Positions 13,870 through 18,842 of a stretch of DNA of 18,842 bases are shown in pieces. Within the stretch, counting starts at the first letter, position 1. Each line of letters opens with the position of its first letter. The stretch spans positions 1 through 18,842 of the forward strand of contig CAZCGE010000006.1 of NCBI GenBank assembly GCA_964498125.1. The letters are read 5' to 3'. This DNA comes from CAMDBL01 sp964498125. GTDB taxonomy: Bacteria; Pseudomonadota; Alphaproteobacteria; Rhizobiales; Hyphomicrobiaceae. The position numbers and the translations under genes are program-made. The notes below the pieces were generated by a model. The model was not told where the DNA came from, searched no databases, and saw only the letters and a list, made by a program, of their open reading frames with translations.

Positions 13870-14030
13870 CCGTCATTCCGGCCAAGGAGGCGCCCTTCAG
13901 CGCCGACGCGCGCCGGAACCCAGCGCAAGACTCGTCCGAAGGACACAATACATTGTGTGCTTCGCACACTCCTTGCGCTGGGTTCCGGATAACGCTCGGC
14001 CAAAGTGGCCTCACGTTTCCGGAATGACGG
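13870..14030. repeat. Long interrupted palindromic repeat
   Basis: A 161-bp element bounded by CCGTCATTCCGG (13870-13881) and its perfect complement CCGGAATGACGG (14019-14030). Inside lies a second perfect 17-bp inverted pair, CCGGAACCCAGCGCAAG at 13913-13929 and its complement at 13972-13988. At the centre is ACACAAT with ATTGTGT (13943-13949, 13952-13958). The nested symmetry suggests a non-autonomous palindromic element. It begins 26 bp beyond the livF stop and could also end transcription of the liv operon. Confidence 0.8.
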
Positions 14031-14055
14031 GAACAAAGTCAGCACGCCCGCGCCC

Positions 14056-14772
14056 TCACCCCCTCAGCGCCTTCATCACGCGCTCGTCGGCCAACGCGGC
14101 CTTCGGCGCGCCCTCGAAGATGATCTCGCCGCGATCGATGGCGTAGAGCCGGTCGCCGATGCGGGTGGCCGCCGTCAGATGCGATTCCGCCATCAAAATC
14201 GAGACACCCAGCGCCTTGATCCGCATCACGGCTTCTGTGAAGCGGCTGACGATGACCGGCGCCAGCCCCTCGAAGGCTTCATCCAGCAGCAGCAGCGTCG
14301 GCGACAGCATCATGGCGCGCGCCACGGCCACCATCTTGCGCTGGCCGCCGGAGAGGTGCAGGCCCTGGCGGGCGAGCAGATCCTTGACCTCCGGGAACAC
14401 GGCGAACGCCTGCGCCTCCGGATCGGTGTGTTGGATGCCGCGCCGCTTGGCGACCGCCTCGCCCAGCCAGCGGCTGATCATCAGGTTCTCGGCCACCGAC
14501 AGCTCCGGGAACACGCCGGCGTTCTCGGGCGCATAGCCGATGCCGCGCCTGGCGCGCTCGTGCGTCGGCAGCCGGTCGAGGCTCTCGCCGGCGAAGGTGA
14601 TGTGGCCGGCTTTCAAAGGCAGAAAGCCCATGATGCTCTCGATCGTCGTCGTCTTGCCGGCGCCGTTGCGGCCGACCAGGCAGACGACCTCGTTGGCGCC
14701 GACGCTGAGCGACACCCCGTGCAGGATGTGGGCCGGGCCGCGGTAGGTGTCGATACCCTTGACCTCGAGCAC
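14056..14772 (-). CDS. livF: Branched-chain amino acid-type ABC transporter ATPase LivF
   Basis: This is a 238-residue cytoplasmic ATPase of the hydrophobic amino-acid uptake (HAAT) family. Walker A is GRNGAGKTTT (from residue 34), the signature is HLSGGQRKMVAVARAM and Walker B is LLLLDEAFEGLAP. The GLAP ending is the hallmark of LivF; the usual DEPxEGLAP has Ala for Pro here. The phrases GYAPENAGVFPELSVAENL and MAESHLTAA replace the more common IPEGR and VEQN segments, so it is a somewhat diverged member, and the substrate may be another hydrophobic or amide compound. It starts 2 bp after the livG stop and is the last gene of the operon. Confidence 0.92.
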   Translation of the reverse strand: MLEVKGIDTYRGPAHILHGVSLSVGANEVVCLVGRNGAGKTTTIESIMGFLPLKAGHITFAGESLDRLPTHERARRGIGYAPENAGVFPELSVAENLMISRWLGEAVAKRRGIQHTDPEAQAFAVFPEVKDLLARQGLHLSGGQRKMVAVARAMMLSPTLLLLDEAFEGLAPVIVSRFTEAVMRIKALGVSILMAESHLTAATRIGDRLYAIDRGEIIFEGAPKAALADERVMKALRG

Positions 14773-14774
14773 AG

Positions 14775-15548
14775 TCAGTCCTTTCGTGTGAACGCGTCGG
14801 GACCGGATGTGCCGAGCAGGACCATGGCGACCTGCTCGTTCTTCCTGATCTCGTCGGGCGTACCCTCGGCCAGGATGGCGCCCTGGGCCATGACGACGAT
14901 GCGGTCGGAATACTTGAACACGACGTCCATGTCGTGCTCGACGATGACGGCGGTGATGCCCTCGGCCCGCACCACGGACGCAATCGTATCCATGATCTGG
15001 CCCTTGTCGCGGGTGGAAACGCCGCTGGTCGGCTCGTCCAGGAACAGCAGCTTCGGCTTCAAGGCGTAGGCGAGTGCGACGTCCAGCAGCTTGCGCTCGC
15101 CCTGAGCCAGATCGCGTGCATTCTCGCCACGCTTTGCCGCCAGGCCGAACTGCCTAAGGACATCGTCGGCCTCGTCGTTGACCGCGCTATCGAGATGCGC
15201 CAGCGCGCCCAGATGCGCGGTCTTGCCGTCGCGCGAGAAGATCGCCAGCGCCACGTTGTCGAAGGCGGTCAGGTCATCGAAGACGTTGACCAGCTGGAAG
15301 CTGCGGGCGATGCCGGCCTTGACGCGCTGGGTGACGGACAATCGCGAAATGTCCTCACCGCGAAACAGGATCTTGCCCGACTCGGCCGGCAGCAGCGCGC
15401 TGATGACATTGATCAGCGAGGTCTTGCCGGCGCCGTTGGGGCCGACGAGGGAGACGAACTCGCGCTCCTCGATGGAAAGGTTGACGTGGTCGACGGCGCG
15501 CGTCTCGCCGAAATAGCGCTTCAAGTCGATGGTCTGCAGGAGAGCCAT
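14775..15548 (-). CDS. livG: Branched-chain amino acid-type ABC transporter ATPase LivG
   Basis: This is the second ATPase of the importer, 257 residues, a normal length. Walker A is GPNGAGKTS (from residue 36). The signature is DLAQGERKLLDVALAYALKP, where LAQGE replaces the usual LSGGQ or LPYGQ. Walker B is LLFLDEPTSGVSTRDK and the H-loop lies in AVIVEHDMDVVF. The SGVSTRD segment stands where classical LivG has AGLNP, and the C-terminus EGTPDEIRKNEQVAMVLLG is typical of LivG. The start lies one base after the livM stop. Confidence 0.93.
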   Translation of the reverse strand: MALLQTIDLKRYFGETRAVDHVNLSIEEREFVSLVGPNGAGKTSLINVISALLPAESGKILFRGEDISRLSVTQRVKAGIARSFQLVNVFDDLTAFDNVALAIFSRDGKTAHLGALAHLDSAVNDEADDVLRQFGLAAKRGENARDLAQGERKLLDVALAYALKPKLLFLDEPTSGVSTRDKGQIMDTIASVVRAEGITAVIVEHDMDVVFKYSDRIVVMAQGAILAEGTPDEIRKNEQVAMVLLGTSGPDAFTRKD

Positions 15549-15549
15549 G

Positions 15550-16545
15550 TCAGCGCCTCCTCAGCTTGCCGGCGAGGCGCCCGATGGTGCCGACGATGCC
15601 GGTCGGCAGCACCATCACCATGACCACCAGCACCAGCCCCAGCACCAGCTGCCAGTATTGGGAACTCGCGACGGCGTAGACCTTGAGATAGTTGAAGGCG
15701 ATGGCGCCGACGATCGGGCCGGTGAAGGTGCGAAAGCCGCCGAGCACGGTCATGAACACGATCTCGCCCGAGAACGGCCAGTAGAGAATCTCCGGCGTGG
15801 TCAGACCGTTGAGCGGCACCCAGAGCGCGCCGGCGAGCCCGGTGAAGGTGCCGGAAATGACGAAGGCGAGCCAGCGGTAGCGCCGCACCTGGATGCCGAC
15901 GAAGCTGGCGCGGGTCTCGTTGTCGCGGATCGCCTGCAGCGCCTTGCCGAAGGGTGAATGCACGATCACCCACATGACGGCGACCGCGATCACGAACAGC
16001 ACCAGCACATAGTAGTAGTACGAGTAGACGAAGCGCTGATAGGCGCCGGGGCCATTGAAATCCAACAGGCCGGCCAGCAGCGTGATCTTGTTGCGCGGCA
16101 CGCGGATGCCGTCGGTGCCGCCGGTCACCCAGAAGAACTTGAAGGCGAGGCTCCACAGCACCTGGCTGAGGGCCAGCGTCAGGATGCCGAAGAAAATGCG
16201 CGTATGGCGCACACAGACGTAGCCGAACAGCGCCGAGATCAGCAGTGTGCTGAGGACGCCGCCCAGGATGCACAGCTCCATCGATTGCACGTTGAGATCG
16301 CGGACGATGAAGGCCACCGTGTAGGCGCCCATGCCGAAATAGGCGGAATGGCCGAACGACAGCAGGCCGGTGTAGCCGAGCAAAAGATTGAAGCCGAGCG
16401 CGGCGATGGCGAACGTCAGCCCGTAGATGAGCAGCTCGGTCTGGTAGAGATCGACGATAAACGGCAGCAGCGCCAGCAGCACGACGATGGGCACCGCAAG
16501 CGCCAGCGAGCGCGCGAGAGAGGGGCCAGTGCGCGTGGTCTGCAT
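15550..16545 (-). CDS. livM: Branched-chain amino acid-type ABC permease LivM
   Basis: This is a 331-residue inner-membrane permease. It has the LivM-specific phrases ALGFNLLLGYTGLLSFGHSA (about 48-67), YFGMGAY, then PFGKALQAIRDNETRASFVG in the cytoplasmic loop that contacts the ATPases. GLAGALWVPLNGLTTPEIL, VLGGFRTFTGPIVGA and a basic C-terminal tail follow. About nine or ten membrane helices can be seen. The ATG is 3 bp after the livH stop. The TLIS...RVPRNKITLLAGLL periplasmic stretch does not allow a substrate to be named. Confidence 0.94.
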   Translation of the reverse strand: MQTTRTGPSLARSLALAVPIVVLLALLPFIVDLYQTELLIYGLTFAIAALGFNLLLGYTGLLSFGHSAYFGMGAYTVAFIVRDLNVQSMELCILGGVLSTLLISALFGYVCVRHTRIFFGILTLALSQVLWSLAFKFFWVTGGTDGIRVPRNKITLLAGLLDFNGPGAYQRFVYSYYYYVLVLFVIAVAVMWVIVHSPFGKALQAIRDNETRASFVGIQVRRYRWLAFVISGTFTGLAGALWVPLNGLTTPEILYWPFSGEIVFMTVLGGFRTFTGPIVGAIAFNYLKVYAVASSQYWQLVLGLVLVVMVMVLPTGIVGTIGRLAGKLRRR

Positions 16546-16548
16546 GGC

Positions 16549-17439
16549 TCATGCCCTCCCGAACAGCCCGGTCGGGCGTATGAGCAGCACCGCGGTGGCG
16601 ATCAGGTAGAGCACGGCAAGCTCGATCTCGGCGAAGAACTGAATGCCGGCGGTGCGCACGAAGCTGACGATCAGGGCACCGACCAGGGCGCCTTCCAGGC
16701 TGCCGAGGCCGCCGATGACGATGACGACGAAGGCCAGGATCAGCGCGTCGACGCCCATGCCGAGCACCGCCGCCTGCGCCGGCACCACCACCGCGCCGCC
16801 GAGCCCGGCCAGGAAGCAGCCGATGGCGAAGGCCTGCACATAGACGCGCCCGACGTTGATGCCGAGCGCGGAGGCCATGCGCCGGTCCTGCGACGTGGCG
16901 CGCAGGATGACGCCGAAGCGCGTGCGATAGACGAACCCCCAGAGGCCGATGGCGGCGAGGATGCCGATGCCGATGACGATCAGGTTGTAGCTCGGGTAGA
17001 GCAGCCGGCCGATTGGAATGCTGCCCATCTGGTCCATGATCGTGCCGGCGCTGAGCGGCGTGCCGCCGAACAGCAGCTTCATCACGTCCTCGAGGATCAT
17101 CAGCAGCCCGAAGGTGATCAGCAGCACGTATTCCTCGGGCCGGCGATAGAGCGGGCGCAGCAGCGTCGGCTCGATCACCGCGCCGACCGCCGCCACCGCC
17201 AGCGCGCCGATCGGCAGCAGCAGCAGTTGTCCGGCCAGCCCCCAGTTGCCACCGGCGGTGGCGCCGAACACGCCGCCGACCGCCCAGGCCGACACGAAGG
17301 CGCCGAGCGCAAAGAAGGTGCCATGCGCCAGATTGACGATGCGCATGACGCCGTAGATGAGGCTCAGGCCGGCGGCGATCAGGAAGAGAACGGCCGCGTA
17401 GAAAATGGAATTCAGAATCTGAATGATCAGCGTTTCCAT
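16549..17439 (-). CDS. livH: Branched-chain amino acid-type ABC permease LivH
   Basis: This is a 296-residue inner-membrane permease. The ATG at 17439 has GGGAGGG directly upstream (spacing about 4-5 bp) and opens with METLIIQILNSIFYAAVLFL, the normal LivH beginning. The frame runs on to 17544 through repeat sequence and should not be used. Diagnostic segments are GLSLIYGVMRIVNLAHGTFF, ATSQDRRMASALGINVGRVY, GLGGAVVVPAQAAVLGMGVD and VIGGLGSLEGALVGALIV. It is the first gene of a tight livHMGF operon. No binding-protein gene (livK/livJ) precedes it in the window, where one is commonly found. Confidence 0.94.
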   Translation of the reverse strand: METLIIQILNSIFYAAVLFLIAAGLSLIYGVMRIVNLAHGTFFALGAFVSAWAVGGVFGATAGGNWGLAGQLLLLPIGALAVAAVGAVIEPTLLRPLYRRPEEYVLLITFGLLMILEDVMKLLFGGTPLSAGTIMDQMGSIPIGRLLYPSYNLIVIGIGILAAIGLWGFVYRTRFGVILRATSQDRRMASALGINVGRVYVQAFAIGCFLAGLGGAVVVPAQAAVLGMGVDALILAFVVIVIGGLGSLEGALVGALIVSFVRTAGIQFFAEIELAVLYLIATAVLLIRPTGLFGRA

Positions 17440-17458
17440 TTTCCCTCCCCCGGCGTCC

Positions 17459-17496
17459 AAGCAGACTTGCTTGGCTTCGCCAACGCAGGCCTGCTT
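17459..17496. repeat. Inverted repeat upstream of livH
   Basis: AAGCAG (17459-17464) pairs with CTGCTT (17491-17496), and TTGGC (17471-17475) with GCCAA (17479-17483) around a TTC loop. An internal loop and a bulge separate the two stems. It lies about 20 bp upstream of the livH start, so it could form in the leader RNA. A regulatory role is inference; it may equally be a small repeat element. Confidence 0.5.
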
Positions 17497-17509
17497 AGGT
17501 TCCTTGACG

Positions 17510-17561
17510 ATGCAGCATCTTGTCCGAAAACCGGCGAAGGCCACTTTTCGGGATGCTGCAT
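17510..17561. repeat. RIME-like palindromic element
   Basis: Perfect 10-bp arms ATGCAGCATC (17510-17519) and GATGCTGCAT (17552-17561) enclose a second pair, CCGAAAA (17524-17530) and TTTTCGG (17545-17551), around CCGGCGAAGGCCAC. The arrangement CCGAAAACCGG...CCACTTTTCGG flanked by dyad arms matches my recollection of intergenic palindromes that are abundant in Rhizobiales. It supports an alphaproteobacterial host. Confidence 0.75.
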
Positions 17562-17732
17562 TGCTTGCGTCACGTCCTCACAGCTGACCATGCCAGGAAC
17601 CGGCGGCCCGTCGCAAGCGGCTTCGCATTGGGGACCATGGCCATGCGTTCCGTCGTCACCAACGGCATGTTCCATCCATAGTGCTGCAGAATGGGCTTGT
17701 AAGCTCATGCCCATTTAGGCATAATGGCGGTG

Positions 17733-18101
17733 ATGAGCAAGCCTCCATTACCGCCCGACCCGAAGCCGCTCGCATGGGTCGGTAGCGCGCTCGATGATCT
17801 GCGTGACTTGCCAGACAAGGTGCGTTCCGACATCGGCTACGCGCTATTTGACGCCCAGTGTGGCGGCAAGTCCGGCCTCGCCAAGCCGCTCAAGGGCTTC
17901 GGTGGCGCCGGTGTTCTGGAGATCATCGAAGCCTTCGACGGCGAGGCCTACCGCGCGGTCTACACGCTGCGTTTCGCTGGGCGTATCTACGTGCTGCACG
18001 TCTTCCAGAAGAAGTCGAAGCGCGGCATCGAGACGCCCAAGGCCGTCATCGCGCTGATCCGGCAACGGCTCCGGCGCGCCGAGGAGATGCACCGTGACTA
18101 G
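17733..18101 (+). CDS. RelE/HigB-type toxin, phage Gp49-like
   Basis: This is a 122-residue basic protein. The phrases KPLAWVGSALDDLRDLPDKV, RSDIGYALFDAQCG, KPLKGFGGAGVLEI and YRAVYTLRFAGRIYVLHVFQ with KKSKRGIETPK fit the phage-derived Gp49-like/HigB family of ribosome-dependent mRNA interferases. The basic KKSKRG cluster and the GIETPK motif are typical. The in-frame ATG at 17724 would add three residues; I chose 17733 because MSKPPLP is a more usual beginning, but neither start has a strong ribosome site. The partner antitoxin follows after 29 bp, the toxin-first order usual for HigBA-like pairs. Confidence 0.87.
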   Translation: MSKPPLPPDPKPLAWVGSALDDLRDLPDKVRSDIGYALFDAQCGGKSGLAKPLKGFGGAGVLEIIEAFDGEAYRAVYTLRFAGRIYVLHVFQKKSKRGIETPKAVIALIRQRLRRAEEMHRD

Positions 18102-18130
18102 CAACGTGAGAACACAAGAGGAGATCAATC

Positions 18131-18463
18131 ATGACCGACAACATTCCCGTCATACCCAGCAGCGGCAACGTCTTCGCCGACCTCAACGTCAAGGACCCCG
18201 AAGAGGCACTCGCCAAGGCCAAGCTCGTACAGCAGATCGGCAGCATAATCCGTCAGATGAAATTGTCGCAAACCGCCGCGGCCGAGATTTGCGGCGTCGA
18301 CCAACCGAAGATCTCCAAGCTGCTCAAGGGCGAGCTGTACGGTTTCTCAACCGATCAGCTGCTTCGCTTCCTGACCGCTTTTGGGCAGGATGTAGAGATC
18401 GTTGTCAAGGCGCCTGCGCGCCGACGGCAGAGCAAGGGTAGGTTGACCGTGCGAGCCGCCTGA
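18131..18463 (+). CDS. XRE-family antitoxin
   Basis: This is a 110-residue protein with a helix-turn-helix. FADLNVKDPEEALAKAKLVQ is followed by QIGSIIRQMKLSQTAAAEIC and GVDQPKISKLLKGELYGFST; the recognition helix is in the last segment. This layout (N-terminal FADL, central XRE helix-turn-helix, then DQLLRFLTAFGQDVEIVV) is typical of antitoxins paired with Gp49-like toxins. The ATG is preceded by GAGGAG about 7 bp upstream, stronger than the site of the toxin, which would favour an excess of antitoxin. It probably binds and silences the toxin and represses the pair. Confidence 0.9.
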   Translation: MTDNIPVIPSSGNVFADLNVKDPEEALAKAKLVQQIGSIIRQMKLSQTAAAEICGVDQPKISKLLKGELYGFSTDQLLRFLTAFGQDVEIVVKAPARRRQSKGRLTVRAA

Positions 18464-18842
18464 GCGGCAGAGTGAGCGCCACCAGAAGCAAGTGCTGAAC
18501 CCGTTATCAGGTCATGACGGCGCCGCGCACGTCCCCTCTCCCCATCGACCTGCGCTTGCGATGGGGAGAGGGTCAGGGTGAGGGGCGGCCACGAGTCGGA
18601 ACAGCGGCTCATCGACCGCCATGATTGGGTTGCAAGGGCCGCTTTCAGAGGGTAACCTGTCGCGAAATGCACGTGGCAGAAGCATCACATGTCGGCAGCA
18701 AATGTGACGGGTTTCGGATGCCGGCCCATCACGGACCTCACCACGCGCACGACCGGGCCGGCGTTCGAAAGCCGCCAGGGAAGGAAGGCGCGGGGGTGGG
18801 GGCACCCGGATCAGCGGGCGCTATGGGGATTTCGCTGGCACG
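18464..18842. other. Non-coding end of window with hairpin repeat
   Basis: No convincing gene was found in the last ~380 bp. The open frames here cross the hairpin repeat at 18534-18572 and have no recognisable domain. Part of a gene continuing to the right of the window cannot be excluded. Confidence 0.4.
18534..18572. terminator. Strong hairpin repeat, possible terminator
   Basis: A perfect 14-bp inverted repeat, CCCTCTCCCCATCG (18534-18547) and CGATGGGGAGAGGG (18559-18572), with an 11-base loop, followed by TCAGGGTGAGGGG. It lies 70 bp after the antitoxin stop, where it could end the toxin-antitoxin transcript, but there is no T-run. The same GGGGAGAGGGTCAGGGTGAG wording is a common dispersed repeat in proteobacteria, so it may simply be such an element. 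Confidence 0.5.

Noticed and set aside
17427..17714. Minus-strand frame upstream of livH that could be a small protein
   Set aside because: It runs through two inverted repeats, overlaps the livH start and has no recognisable domain.
15958..17718. 586-codon plus-strand open frame opposite livM and livH
   Set aside because: Antisense shadow of two well-recognised permeases. Composition is dominated by His, Gln, Asp and Arg with no domain.
18512..18805. 97-codon minus-strand frame near the window end
   Set aside because: It crosses a dispersed hairpin repeat and has no domain, so it is not accepted as a gene.

Overview
The window looks like a GC-rich alphaproteobacterial chromosome segment, probably Rhizobiales or Rhodospirillales. 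This rests on high third-position GC, tightly packed ABC-transporter operons, and a palindromic intergenic repeat of the CCGAAAACCGG...CACTTTTCGG type that I associate with alphaproteobacteria. No rRNA and no intact tRNA was seen.

Layout. (1) 1-5155, plus strand: a carbohydrate-type ABC uptake operon with two MalF/MalG-like permeases, a MalK/UgpC-like ATPase and a Rossmann-fold dehydrogenase with a SAF-like C-terminus. A small two-gene cassette (1912-2611) sits between the second permease and the ATPase. It resembles the toxic tip of a polymorphic toxin plus a DUF4279-like candidate immunity protein, both with TTG starts. (2) 5156-6021: gene-poor debris holding the 3' half of a tRNA-Gln(TTG) gene broken exactly at the anticodon loop, which suggests an integration scar, and the tail of a dienelactone-hydrolase-like gene. 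(3) 6022-12119, minus strand: read from right to left, an exported protein of unknown function, a frame-broken vapB, an intact vapB-vapC pair, a periplasmic cupredoxin-like protein, a HAD-family hydrolase, and an 888-residue membrane protein with a large periplasmic C-terminus. The genes from vapB to the cupredoxin overlap end to end. (4) 12120-12660: a mosaic of diverged direct repeats and hairpins. (5) 12656-13627, minus: a lone protein with a C-terminal HEPN-like motif. (6) 13870-14030: a long palindromic repeat. (7) 14056-17439, minus: a compact livHMGF branched-chain amino-acid (or related) ABC importer without its binding-protein gene. (8) 17440-17723: two inverted repeats, one RIME-like. 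(9) 17733-18463, plus: a toxin-first RelE/Gp49-like and XRE antitoxin pair. (10) 18464-18842: no gene recognised; one strong hairpin repeat.

The theme is two ordinary uptake systems flanking an accessory zone that has collected toxin-antitoxin modules, repeats and remnants. The most interesting candidates are the orphan toxin/immunity-like cassette inside a sugar transporter operon, the tRNA-Gln half-gene, the tandem vapB duplication with one copy split in two frames, and the little-known cupredoxin/HAD/membrane-protein cluster. All family assignments were made by eye from motifs; no database search was run.
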